From positions 33,620,361 through 33,684,360 of the forward strand of contig CM057155.1 in NCBI GenBank assembly GCA_029962745.1: a stretch of 64,000 bases of DNA. Direction: 5' to 3'. A program made the position numbers and the translations under genes. This stretch comes from Echinometra lucunter (taxonomy: Eukaryota; Echinodermata; Echinoidea; Camarodonta; Echinometridae). The notes under the pieces are model-generated. The model was given only the letters and a program-made list of their open reading frames with translations, did no database searches and was not told where the DNA came from. Positions 1-12,400 of the stretch are shown here, in pieces. Positions within the stretch are counted from its first letter, which is position 1. Every line of letters starts with the position of its first letter.

Positions 1-971
1 TAAATTTTTAGTAAGTTATGATGCCATGTTGATGACATGGTGTCAGAAGTGGACTATATTAATTTATTATCCATCAAGAGGATGTTCTATGGAAAATATG
101 AATTTTATATATGATAAGAATAATTAATAAATATATGAACAATGCAATTTGTGGCAAAGCTATGATTTCCTTTCCTTGTTGACAGTGTACAGTATCTGTT
201 GTATTATGTTTAATAGCCAGATTCCAGTAGGGTATTGAACAGCTGGGGTAAAGCATGCTATGTGGTGATCACGCTGCACAGTGTTTGAGTGGCTACTCCT
301 GACAGTTTCTTGAACTCACATGTGGTTGCATTTGATACATAACGCTATGAAGAAACTTCTGGTTTACAAACTTGTCGTTTATAAATGTTACCACTCTATT
401 CCCAAACCGTCCTGTCAAATTAAAAACCGCCTGGTCAATCGACCAAACATTCACCATTCCCTGTATTTATCCCATTACTGACCTCACCACCCAAATATGG
501 ACCTCACTATCGGCACTAAAAGCAGAGATTACAGTGTTGTTTGACAGGGCGTTGGGATTTCTCCATAGGGTTATGTCCTGAACGTGACTACGTTCCACGA
601 ACGTGTCATGGAGTGACCTTTGGCTGTCCAGAGTACATGTAGCCACTTAACACTGCTCAGCCTGATCACTGCATAGCATGATCTGTTGAATATGAGCACA
701 TAGAGTGGATGGATGCTCTTCATGCTCTCAGCAGAATATAGATTACTTTTCATTCCATAAATGACATTTGCGACATATCTCCAGTGTGCTATATGGACAT
801 GGCTTTATACACCATTCAGGGTTTTTTTTCTTCCTGTTTTCAAATTTTATGGAAAAAAAATTCACATGGTTAAAAAGAAGAATACACAGGTGCAAGTTTG
901 GGTTATTGAAGTATAATTGAGCTTATTTTGATTAATGATAATCATTCAAAATTTATCAGAGGCTTTAGGAA
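1..971. other. Intergenic sequence, nothing recognised
   Basis: AT-rich sequence with no open frame that resembles a protein and no repeat with clear ends. Short open frames on both strands are within chance expectation. Confidence 0.5.
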
Positions 972-1759
972 CTGGAGTGGTATTTTGAGATCCATTTTAT
1001 TTCAGATAAAATAAAAAAATTTATCTCATTTAAAATCAGTGAGATAAAATACCCTTAAAATCTTTTCAAATCGGTATTCTGAGAACCATTTTATCTGGAT
1101 TTTATCTTGTCTAAGACACGCCCATTTATGATGCAGTAACCAGTAAGAAATGTTGTTAAATCGCATTCTCATCTTGCTCAGCCAATGAAATTGCTTTCCG
1201 CCAGTAGGTGGGGGGAAAGAGCATGGATGTGTTATTTGTACAAATTTTAATACGCTGCTTGCGCTTGCATTCAAACGCGAACGCGTTTTGACTGGTATTT
1301 TGGTCAGAAATGAGTTAGCTTTTTTTTCGAGGTATCAGCATGCCTTTTCAAGGATAATTTCAAGGCCGATATTAGTCAATAAATATCTTTAAATTAAGTT
1401 CAATCATCATACAGGAATGTTGCTAGAATAAAGCAGTCGATGATTATGGCATTTTTCTTTATCTTTCTCTGAAGACTAATAACAAATTTATCCAGAAATA
1501 TTGTCCATACTGGAGGTCCAAGAGATAAAATAGCCCCTACCCTATTTTAAGTTTCATTTTTATCTTTTCCTTCATACCAAGTGGGCAAAAGCTGCGTATT
1601 TGTCTTCAGCTGTACAGGTACGCACGCTGGAAATGAGGGACCGAGACAAAATGAAGATAAAATTTGAAATTTTAAATTGGTCTCAGAATACCGATTTCAT
1701 TTTAAAGATAAAATAAAAAAATTTAGAGATAAATTGACGCTCAGAATACCACCCCTGTT
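972..1759. mobile_element. Terminal-inverted-repeat element, AT-rich
   Basis: The left end (near 972, CTGGAGTGGTATTTTGAG) is mirrored by the right end (ending near 1759, reading GGGGTGGTATTCTGAG on the opposite strand). Behind each end lies an AT-rich block built on GATAAAATAAAAAAATTT, in opposite orientation. Near-copies of the end motif also occur inside (around 1070-1100 and 1678-1695). There is no coding capacity, so it is probably a non-autonomous DNA transposon. The exact ends are approximate because no target duplication is obvious. Confidence 0.6.
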
Positions 1760-2079
1760 ATTTAAGAGAACACTTAGAGATGCATCAATTTGGTACATTA
1801 ATCTTACAATTCAACGATCTGAAAAATTTCTTGTCACTTTCGGCATGACACACTTCCTCCATATGCTCAACACAGGCAAACTTCAAATTTGTTGATGCTG
1901 CAACGTTATAGATGAAATCAGAAAACCTAGTTCCCAGTACCCAGTACATTGAAGTTCCATATAACAATGATGAACACATTAAATTATCTGCTTTTTGGCC
2001 CCTCTTACTTTTTCTTGATTGATAACACACAAGAAAATGTGCCTTCATATTGAGTGTTCAGAGAACAAGATTGCCATGT

Positions 2080-3135
2080 TCATATATTGTCCACATCTAG
2101 TTTTGCTTTCATGCTGGCAGGCATTTCTGGTGGTGGAGGACGGGGCATTCTGAAGTAGATCTTGAAGGAATCGTAGATGAACCACTGGAGTGCTGTCAGG
2201 GTGCCTATCATGGCAACCCTTGGTCCAAACCCTTTCCAAAGGCCAGACATACCAAGAGATCTAGCTGCTTGGACCATGGTGCTTCCTGCATCCTGGTTCA
2301 GCTTGGACACAATGGAATCTGCAGGATGGGACACCAGAACACAGAAGACTCCAGCTATGTAGCCTCCAACAAAGGTCACCACCAGTTGCTCAGGCTTGCT
2401 GCAATCGTCGCGAGGCTTTGGCACGACGTACTTATAAAGGGCTTCCACTGTACGCTCAAAGCAGGCAAACTTCATCATAGTGTAAGGAATTTGTCGGAAC
2501 CAGAGAGGCGGCAGACCTTTGAAGAAGCTGTAGAAGCGTTCCTCAGCCCACATCTTTGGTAGCGCTTCCCTCAGGGTCCTTGCAAAACCTGGCTGTGTCT
2601 GCATCCTCACCTTGGCAGCTTCCATTGGACTCAGTGCGATGTCTGCAAAGAACTCTGCACTGGCACTTGCAGCCAGGTAGACAGAGGTGCGATACTTGTA
2701 AGACCACTCCTCTCCTAGGATGGCACAGTATTTGATCTTGAAGAACTCATACAACCCAAACTTGTGCATACCCTGGAGAGAATATCCAATAGCTGTTGGT
2801 GCCCAGCCAATACCGAGACCCCTGATGCCATCATTAGCTATGGTCACCCTGAAGCCGTTGAATGTATTCTTGTACGTTGCAGGATCGACCTGTATCCTGC
2901 ACTTGATGATATCCAGTGGTACCATCCCAGTGTGGGTTATTCCACAGCTCATTATTCCTGCCAACCCACACATGGTTAAGTACTTGTTCGAGCCAAACTC
3001 AATCCCTGGCTGAACAGCATCTGTGGATGCTGTCAGAAGCTGTCTTGGGTAGAGGTGTCCATTTTTCCTAGACACGATCTCCTTTTTCACCGTGGCAGGT
3101 GCTAGTAGATTTTCCACTGCCGTTAGGCCATCCAT
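2080..3135 (-). CDS. SLC25A3: Mitochondrial phosphate carrier, intronless
   Basis: Single open frame of 351 codons, ATG at 3135 and TGA at 2080-2082. The protein belongs to the mitochondrial carrier family and most resembles the phosphate carrier, which brings inorganic phosphate with protons into the matrix for ATP synthesis. Three carrier repeats are visible, each with its signature: PLDIIK at residues 73-78, PMEAAK at 170-175 and PADSIV at 271-276. Family-specific stretches include TALQWFIYDS and the C-terminal PRPPPPEMP. Residues 1-45 are variable, as expected for a transit region. The frame is undisturbed, which argues for function. The absence of introns is notable beside the long-intron genes here and is compatible with retroposition, but I see no poly(A) tract after the stop and no target duplication. 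Paralogue versus sole gene cannot be decided from this window. Confidence 0.93.
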   Translation of the reverse strand: MDGLTAVENLLAPATVKKEIVSRKNGHLYPRQLLTASTDAVQPGIEFGSNKYLTMCGLAGIMSCGITHTGMVPLDIIKCRIQVDPATYKNTFNGFRVTIANDGIRGLGIGWAPTAIGYSLQGMHKFGLYEFFKIKYCAILGEEWSYKYRTSVYLAASASAEFFADIALSPMEAAKVRMQTQPGFARTLREALPKMWAEERFYSFFKGLPPLWFRQIPYTMMKFACFERTVEALYKYVVPKPRDDCSKPEQLVVTFVGGYIAGVFCVLVSHPADSIVSKLNQDAGSTMVQAARSLGMSGLWKGFGPRVAMIGTLTALQWFIYDSFKIYFRMPRPPPPEMPASMKAKLDVDNI

Positions 3136-4180
3136 AGTACTCCTTCAACTGAATTGCAAGTGCAAGGAAGCTATAAGGATTACAACTGTGCGGCTACACG
3201 TTATTAAAATAATAGTTTTGATTTTCAGAAAGGCGTGCTTTAAAGTAAATCCTATTTAAAATAGTCAGATATAAAGGGTCGGCAGCACAGAGTTACTATC
3301 GTTCTAATGCGATTATACTTATTTCAATGTTGTCCCTCGATTCAAGTTCAATGGTTACGTATTAGCGCGACACTGATAATGACATATGATATCATATCAA
3401 TAATTGTCTGCCTCGCTGATAGTGATATGATCTCTCTGCATGCGTCCTCCCTGCTTCCGTAAGGATTTGTCGGATTTAACGAAGCCGAAGAAGAGATTAA
3501 TATTATACACCAATCATTCCAAAGAAGACGGCATGCACTGGCAATGTAATACAAAATTTCGTTCTGACTCTGATATCATATCCCTGACCTTGCGAAGCTC
3601 AGATCTAGAGTGCACACACTTTTATCTGAGTGATATCATACAAGAGGCTTTTTGCAGCCTAGGGAATGTAAACAAATGAGGTCAAATCTGACCTCATGCC
3701 CTCTGAATTGTCATAATAATCTGATGTAATAACTTACCCGTGCTCTTCTCATATTTTTCAAGAATAACGGCGGTCATTCAATTTGTAACATAAATAGTGA
3801 TCCAATATTCATTCATTCATTCATTCATTTCATTTCATTAAAAAAATACAATCATATAACATAAACATGTAGATAAAATATAACAATTCTCAAAATGAAA
3901 TGGGAAACTCAAAAGAAAAGCCTGGAATGGCTTGTAAAACAAAGTTTCCCTTTAGATAAGTAATGAAAGTTTCGGAGTAGATCAAAAGAATACAAAATTG
4001 ATACATAGGCAAAAAAAAAAAAGGACAAACAAACAACAAAACAAAACAAAAAAAACAACACCAATATGCACATGTCGCAAGAAGATTGAATATTGCGTTA
4101 TGCTTATATGCACTATATATATATATATTTACGCATTTCTCGAGAATAACGGCTGTCATTCAATTTTGAACGTCAGTAGC
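3136..4180. other. Upstream region of the phosphate carrier; repeat debris
   Basis: Holds the likely promoter and 5' untranslated part of the minus-strand carrier gene, with no TATA box I can defend. The stretch 3370-3640 contains several ATGATATCATAT-like palindromes. An ATTC simple repeat lies near 3808-3830, and 3835-3990 looks like the AT-rich 3' end of a LINE in minus orientation, without coding remains. Confidence 0.35.
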
Positions 4181-4190
4181 AGGCGTGGAT

Positions 4191-4420
4191 CCGGGGGGGG
4201 GGGGGGGGCGAGCGGGCCTTGCTCCTCCTAGACTCAAAATTTGTGTTTTCAGTCCATTTTTGACCATTTTGGGTACCTCCCCCCCCCCCCCGAAAAAGAA
4301 AGGGGCCAAAAAAGAAGAAGAAGAAGAAGAAGAAGAAGAGAAGAAAGAGAAGAGAAGAAGAAGAAGAAGAAGAAGAAGAAGAAGAAGAAGAAGAAGAAGA
4401 AGAAGAAGAAGAAGAAGAAC
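4191..4420. repeat. Compound low-complexity tract: poly-G, poly-C and GAA
   Basis: A run of about 18 G at 4191-4208, a C run near 4279-4291 and a long, slightly interrupted GAA tract at 4316-4420, followed by further G and C runs to 4520. The open frames here are poly-Ser, poly-Arg or poly-Lys artefacts. Confidence 0.9.
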
Positions 4421-4867
4421 GCCGAAATGGCAAATGTAATACAGCCTTTTTTGGGGGGGAGGGGGGGGGGGTCGCTACATCACAAAAAGAAAATTTTCAT
4501 GGTCACGCCCCCCCCCCCCTCATCAAATCATTGATCTGCGGCTGGTCAATGGTGATCCAATATGCACATGTCGCAAGAAGATTGAAGATTGCATATATAT
4601 CAAACTTAATTGAGCCAATTGGAGGGCATCATATTTCATGTTAACATGACTCATTAAATTGTTATCACAGAAGTCTACAATGGGTTAAATGAACTTTATC
4701 TAATCCGATAAAAAAAATCCGTTTCGAAAGGTTGCCAAAATAAAATTTCGTCTGTTAATTGCGGAAGGGGGATGTGGTACGTGGTAATGACATCTAAAAG
4801 GACAAAATATGAAAGAGCTCGGGGACTACCTCCACCCTCTTCCCTGTCATGTCAGTGTTCACTCCCT

Positions 4868-4958
4868 ACCCCCCCCTTTCTTTCTCTCTCTCTTTCTCTC
4901 CCTCCCTCTCTCTCTCTCTCTCTCTCTATACGCCTCCTCTCTCTCTCTTTTCTATAGA

Positions 4959-5041
<83 letters not shown>
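4868..5041. repeat. CT dinucleotide microsatellite
   Basis: Interrupted TC/CT tract of about 170 bases. The frames reading Leu-Ser or Glu-Arg repeats are artefacts. Confidence 0.95.
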
Positions 5042-5043
<2 letters not shown>

Positions 5044-5179
5044 GGCTCCAAGATACAAACAAGTCATGTAAGGCTGCAAGGAGCTGAGACGGAGGATGGG
5101 GCACAATTTAAAAGTGTACATTCTGGAGAATTTTTGCCGTTTTTTTTCATTGCATGAACACTTCCTTAGGGGAACCCCG

Positions 5180-5400
5180 GTCTGATTTTCCCTTAATTAG
5201 TCAACATAAGTATGAATTTATTTTCCTAGACTTGCGTCAGGGACAAATTATTTTAAAAAGACTAAAAGCCTTAATACAATAGATTTAGAAATTAACCTTA
5301 TAGATTAAAATTTTTAGTCTAATTATGGATTTTCACCGTTCCTCACAATCTCCTAGATTAATTTCTAATCTAGAGTACACAACTTCAGAAAGACTGAAAT
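5180..5400. repeat. Dispersed fold-back repeat, copy 1 of 3
   Basis: Shares with 40160-40325 and 52985-53125 the ordered motifs GATTTAGAAATYAA, TCTAATTWTGGATTT and GATTAATTTCTAATCT. The two halves are roughly inverted copies. No coding content; probably a miniature element. Ends are approximate. Confidence 0.5.
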
Positions 5401-5734
5401 CTTCGCTAATATCTAATAAAGTCTCATTATATCTGTTTGAAATTTAAAAGCGACGACTACACTTTCAAAAAATCGTATCTTGAGGGAATGTCAGTGAAGT
5501 TCCTGTCCGACATCTTTGTGCGGGGGGGGGGGGGGGGGGCGAAGGGAGACAGTTCGGTTTCCTGCTAAAGGTGACCAATGGGTTAGATAACGGACTTTTT
5601 TTTCTAACTTGGTGAGCCTTAGATATGTAGTGTTTTTTTTCAGTCATCAATGTGGCTACAGTCGTTTTTTTAGTGCCCCAGCTCTGGGTCTAATGAAAGG
5701 AAATTTCCAGTATCGCCTCCTCAGTCGCATTTAT

Positions 5735-6226
5735 TGCTTCTCCTTCCCTGTCATCGTCTGTTTAATCTCGTCCATTTTCTGTAGATTTGTTTGTAAATGG
5801 TAGATAATTAAGTCATATGTAAGTCTTCAAGTCAAGGCGTCCCCATGACGCCAGCCTCAGCATTGATTTCTCTACTTTTATTGTTTCTAGCATATATTTT
5901 TGTATATATGGTTATGTATATCATTGTTTTGCGTTTTGAAATATGATTTTTGTATTACCGAATCAACTGTTTTCGTTGTTGGTTTATGTTTTTATATTTC
6001 ATAAAGATGATTCATAATAATTTTTTCAAAGAGGGGGCATTCACCTATATACGAGCTATGCTTTTTAGTCTGCCAACCTGCCCTTTCAGTTTCATGTTAT
6101 TAATGTATTGTATTGTACAAATTGATCTACATGTATGTTAACATGTAAATATGTAAACTATATATCATTGTAAATATGAAAAAATGAAAGTGGAAAAAAT
6201 AAATAAAGAAAATAAATCAATCAATC
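5735..6226 (+). mobile_element. Probable LINE 3' untranslated end
   Basis: T-rich sequence with a small hairpin motif (GGCGTCCCCATGACGCC near 5837) that ends in AAATAAATAAAGAAAATAAA and then ATCA repeats. This is how truncated non-LTR retrotransposons end. No reverse transcriptase remains are visible, so the call is inference. Confidence 0.4.
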
Positions 6227-6415
6227 AAAGTGTGATCTATATAAACACATACGATTTGTGATTTGTGGACGCCTAGCTGTCGCCCTCATCGTTCAATGAA
6301 GCATTAACCTATCTTGCAAGTCATAGAATTATGCTTCGATTTCTGATGAGTGTCTCCATTTAGATTATTAAATTTACCTTTCCTGATCAGTTTATTCTTC
6401 AAAGTTTTATTCAGT

Positions 6416-9400
6416 ATGTCGGGGACCATTGTAAGTATTGTTGGAATTGTTGTTAAATTTCAAAAGTTGATTTTTAGCGGTTTTATTAATCAGTCGCTCA
6501 GAGTAGTGAATGCATTGACATTTGTGCACTGCACTTTGCACACTGACACTCACTGACAGGCAGCCTGCAGTTCATTGTGCATTGGCGTTTGCATTGCATA
6601 GATAGGTCTAGGGGTCCTGCATAGAACCTTGTATTCGTTTAAGTATACCCAGTTGTTGGGTGTCCGGACAGGTTGTGTATCCGGACAGTCGATTTTAAAC
6701 AGCCAATTGAAAAAGTTTACAAGTAAATCTCTTAAATGTTTTAGCACAAAATGTTAGACAATATTTATAGAGAACAAATATTGATGATGATTAGCACAAA
6801 TCAATGCATAGTTTTTGTTTAATCCAAAGACAAAAAGAAGGCTTCATTTTTGTTACGTGTCCGGACACCCAACTCCCCATCCTACATTGCATCAAACACT
6901 GGCAATTGCCTGGCCATGCCATTGGCAATGCATGGATATTGCATTGCATGTCAAGGAATAAAATTTGAACTTGAAGGCATTCTCTTAGTCTTTGTCTTTC
7001 ATCACGTTCATTCTCTCTGTGGGGAGGAGTCATCTTAGTTAAATTGATTCTGATTCTGATTTAGCGATTTCTGTCCGGTGACTTACTGCGGCAGCCCGAA
7101 TCACGAATGCATAGCCCTTGCACCTATCCTTGCACCCATGCAGGAGTTTAAAATATAAATTGCTAACAATCATGACAACAATGTCAGTGTTGCATAATTC
7201 ATTCGAGAGACAGAGGCAGAGCCTCAGAGGAGCAAGTCGAGTGGTGATTGAAAAAAAAATGATTTGAGAATTTCACTTGATCAAGATGATTGAAGTTCAG
7301 TTAAACAAGGAACGGGAAGGAAATAAGATATTTTATCATCCTTGAGTGCAAGAAGAAGTATTTTCCCAAAATTTGTATAGAGGTTGGCAGTCATTTTAGA
7401 GGTAACAAATGTAACAAAGAAAAATTTAATTATTCATTGGACTTCGGAGGAAGGTAGAGCTCATTAAAAATCAACTGACAATTAAGTTCAGTTATACACC
7501 CCATTATAAAGCGGAATGATCTAGATCTAGAATAAAGCCACCACAACAATTTTAACTCCAATTTTATCTTAATGTAACATTCGTTCACTCTTATACTTAG
7601 CTTAGTACGTAACATGTCCAATAATTTTCTGTGTAGATAATTCGGATCCAGTCCCCGGATGGAAACAAACGAGTGACAGTTCCTCCTACGACAACCCTCT
7701 ACAAGTTCTTCCAAAAGGTAACTTAGCAATTCATTGCTTTTTTGCTTCTTTTTTTTTTCATGATGCCATAATGGTTTCAGAATTCAGATAATTTTAGTTT
7801 TGAAAAGTTTTTTTTTGTTTTGTTTTTTTGGTAGACTCTATGGAAAGTTATGGTAATCACTCTAATAGTGAACACAATTTGTGATTTTTTAGATACAGAG
7901 GGCATGAATGATGCTTCCATTTTTTTCAACTGTTTTTGCAAGCAAAACACAAGAATAATGATGATATCCCACTCTTGTGCCACCGAGGTGTCGCAATTAC
8001 CATGTATTCATAGAAAATGTCTGGTATTTCATCATCAACTGCATTGGTATTCCAATATTTTTGTTTGAGCATAGGTATCTCAGACAGTGTCCCTGCCAGC
8101 GGACGGCTTTCAACTCTACAAATCACGTGACAAGACAGAGCAACTGAAAGCATCCAGCAAAGTCACACTGAAGTCACAGAATATCCGGTAAGTTTAGCAA
8201 AGGTGTCTTGTGCCTATACTTCAAATCACTGATATGAAGTTACCAAAATTTCAAAGTCAATTTCATGTTGCTAGAATGGTCAGAATGCAGTGAAATTCAT
8301 GGGTAAAAATCTGTCAAGGGTGAGTTCTTCTTATGTAAACATTTGCAGCTAAAGTGACTGGTCGGGAGCGGAGAGCCAGATAATGGCATCATCTGTCATT
8401 TGATGATGTGCAGGTGACTATAAACAGTAGTATTTACAGGCAGGTGATCTTTCAGTGGAGGTTTTACTATTCAGTGTGGAAAGACATTTGAGGGGGGAAA
8501 ATGTAGTAGACTGGTATAAGATCACCTCTATCAGTTAAGTGCTTTCAAAGCAATTTTGCCATAGAAACAATATGAACTGGTTTCTTGTAAACTAATGCAG
8601 ATGATTAGAATGAATGAACTTGACCTCCTTATTCCTGGATGTTATGCTTTCTCTGTGTGTATTCTAGACATAGAGGGCAAGACTCTGACTTTAGAGTTTC
8701 TTGTGGTATTCTAAAACAACTTTGTCTTTCCCCTTATGGAAAAGGATTTTAATTGTCATAATGAACTTCAATTGCACGGAATGAACTCTTGTCATTGGTG
8801 CTTGCGCATCCGTCCTTTTTAACTGTACGCAGATGCGATCAGTTTTGCGCAGGAATCAACCAATGACTTGTAGTAATTTTCATTTGCTACGACAAGTCAC
8901 ATCTTCCACTAACATTATTTAACACAACTTCATTTTCAGAATACCACCCTTGGTGTTTTCCCCATCGTTTGAGGAAAGACTGCAAAGTTCACACTTTTGA
9001 ATATGTTGTGAAGTGCATTTGAGTCCTTCCCACATTGTAACAAGAGTGTTCATTATTGCAACTAGGAAGTTTGATGTGAAGTTTTCCATTTGTTTGCCTT
9101 CATTTTGTGCAGACATGGTGATATGTTATACCTGTTTCCAGCTAAAGTAGAAGTGGATGGTCTAGCACAAGATGAGTCCTCATCATCATCCATATCATCA
9201 TCATCATCGACACAACCTGCTCAGACGTCGGTTGTCGAGGACGAAGTAGACCAATTTCTGTGGAAACAGGATGGCAAAATCTACAGGAAGAGAGATGACC
9301 AATTGTAAGTAGAAGTCATAGCATTTGTTTAGTTATCGTGAATGAATTGCTATGGGCCATCATGGTTAGAATATGCAGGGGATTAGCATTTGAATAAAAA

Positions 9401-12400
9401 TATATGACGAAATGTATATATTTCTATGCATTTCTGTGTGGCAAGAACTGGGAAAAACTGAAAAGACATATGGTGTACCTTGAAAAATCTAGAATGTTAT
9501 CATCATCATTAGGGAATCTGATTTTTAGTAGCATTATCATCTGTAAAACCCTGCTTAAGCTAAACCCATTCATGACAAGAATTGTTTGAAGCCTTATTTA
9601 ATCAGCTTTTATTCTTCGAATTGGAAACACCAATATTTTTCTTTTATTGCAACATTTTCCTATTAAAAATTTGTGTATCCGTCGTGAATATGAATTGATG
9701 GAAAGTTTGTAGAGAAGTTAAAAGTTGCCAATTTGCGTGGATGAACAGTAATTTTGAACTCTTCAATATGTTGCCAATTCAAGGATATTTGTGCTTATTT
9801 TCCTGTCAAATACTGATGCAACCAAAATGAACACAGTGTGTATAGAAATTTGTATTCTTTCTGCTCATGTATGTGGTATGATTTTGGGCTCTGCATCCAA
9901 AGTTATTGGGCCAAACCTCTATAACAAATGGGTTTACATGAGTAATTTTTTTTTTCTACAGATGTCATCATGGTGTGAATGCTAAGTGTGTTCATTGTGT
10001 ACCTTTAGAGGTAAGTCTATGCGTGACATCCCTATGAGAAGGAAAAGGAAAGAAATTTAAAACAAATGGGCAAAAGTGAAAGAGAGAAGGGAAAAGTGAA
10101 CAAAAGGTGGAGGGGTAGTCAAAGAACAAGAACAACACTAAGGTATGAGTGTCACAGAGGCATAACAATTTGAAAGGATGATCTCGAAGGGAATCTAGGC
10201 TAGTCCAGGGTCCTGTTGCATAAAACTTACCAGTGATGGTTACTTTGCCATGTATGGTAATTTCCATGGAAACCTTGAATTAGATTGGCTGTAGAGCAAT
10301 GTTATCATGGTAGTTAACATTGTTGGCAGAGTTACCATTAATAGTTAAGTTTTATGCGACTGGGCCCAGATGAGTTACACATTATTTGACCTGAAATACA
10401 GGATAGGAAATAAAATGTTGTTCACTAGGAGTACTTTTGAATGATGTAACTCTGGCCTAACTCTGGCCTAACTCTGGCCTAACTCTGGCCTAACTCTGGC
10501 CTAGGATTTACTTCACATTCTACTGACAGATTTTTTTTAAATTTTCATGGTAGCTTTTAGTTCATTTGCAGAATGAATCACAATAGACCCTGTTTATTTT
10601 GATAAATAATTCCTACAAATGAAAGCTTATTCAAATTCAGTTTGAAAAATGTGATTTTCCCTTCTGGGACATGTTCTTTTTTTAATCCAAGCAAGTGTAG
10701 ACTGACAACTTGTTTACCATAGGTGGTATAATTCATATCCTTTTCCTGTGTGTGTGTGGAAGAAATGAGAATGCCTGGTTTAGAGAAGCAGTTACACCAC
10801 TGAAAGTTGCTCTTGATTAGACGGTCTTTTCGTGGAGCTAAAAATTCTTTCTCCCACAAAGATTATATGTGGGAGGGGTATATCTAGACTGTGCTCGCAT
10901 TCGTATGTACAACTATCTTCCTCAGTATGCTGTGGAAACAATCATTTTGAAACCCGATGTTCATCTTCCTTGATCACAGCCATACGATGAGAGATATCTC
11001 AAGGACCATGATCCACCCATCAAACATCTCTCCTTCCATTCCCACATCAGGAAACTCACAGGTGGTGTTGACAAGTGAGTTCTATCTTCATGTTTGTTGT
11101 ACTCAAACATATGTTATTGGAAATATTAGAAATGTGTTATTGGAAGATAGTGCAATCACATCTTGGTGAACATGTGAAGATTTATTATGTGAATTAGTGA
11201 AAGCAACAATAGAAAGATAATAAAAAAATATGTTTGTTCTTCATCTCAGATTTTAATGGGATTTCAGTAGCATACTGAATACTAGTTATAATGGGAGATA
11301 ACGGAAAAACAGTCTTTATAGACAACTGAATCAAGTGTGATTGCCCTGCAATGGATCTTTGTTTTCCGTCTGTGTACAAAGCTTTGTATGATGAGATCAA
11401 ATCATTACAGTACTAGTCAGCATTCATTGACTACACTATTACTCTATTCAGCCAGAAAGAATGGGTAGAAAGGAAACATGACCTTACAAGGAGGACATGT
11501 TGACCCCTAAGTCTCATCGAAGTGACTTTGTTACTAGTATTTAGTACATGAATAAGCATCAATGCCCTATGTAGCAAACATAGGAAACCATGTTTTCTAA
11601 TTGATTGCTCTATCTACTGAGCCATACTGCCTCTTTGGGGTTGAAAATTAGAGGATAACGGAAACTGAGCAACCATTTCTAATTTGTTATTTTTATCTTT
11701 TCCTCCACAGGGGAAAGTTTGCTTTTCTAGAGAACATTAGCTGTAAAATAAAACCTGGCTGTACAGAACATGCACCGTGGCCTAATGGTATCTGCACTAA
11801 ATGTCAACCAAGTGCTATTACATTAGATAGACAAGTAAGTTTAGAGCTCTCCTGTCACTCTGGGGGAAAGGTGTGGTATTAAAAATGCCTGTAACTTGTC
11901 ACATGACATCACAGTTCACAGACAGTTATGGCAAGGGTAGCGCTGATGTGGAAATGAAAGATTAGCCTGTTAACCTATATCTTGTCAGTGGCGAATCCAG
12001 ATGGGGGTGCAAGAGGCGCGCTCCCCCTCTATTTTTGAGAATCACACATTGAACATACAATGTTAATGTAGCTATATATAAGAAAATTGTTGTCTACACC
12101 CCTTCTATTTTCAAATTTTCCATTTGCGCCCCTTCTATTTACAAATCCTGGATACACGACTGTTTGATATAGACAACTTTATAATAGCATTTTATGGAAA
12201 GACATTGCAACAAGTTTGCCTGGAGTTACTAAAATATTATGTAGCTGGGACTGGTTTGTACCATAACTGTGTTCTGAAATTTGTTTTGTGCACCTTATTT
12301 TTTCATGACTCTTTGTTTAGAGCACCGCCTGTATGCCACATATGCTTCAAAGGTGGATGGGAGTTTCATGAAACATGTTTCGGTGTGCAGTATAATGTAC

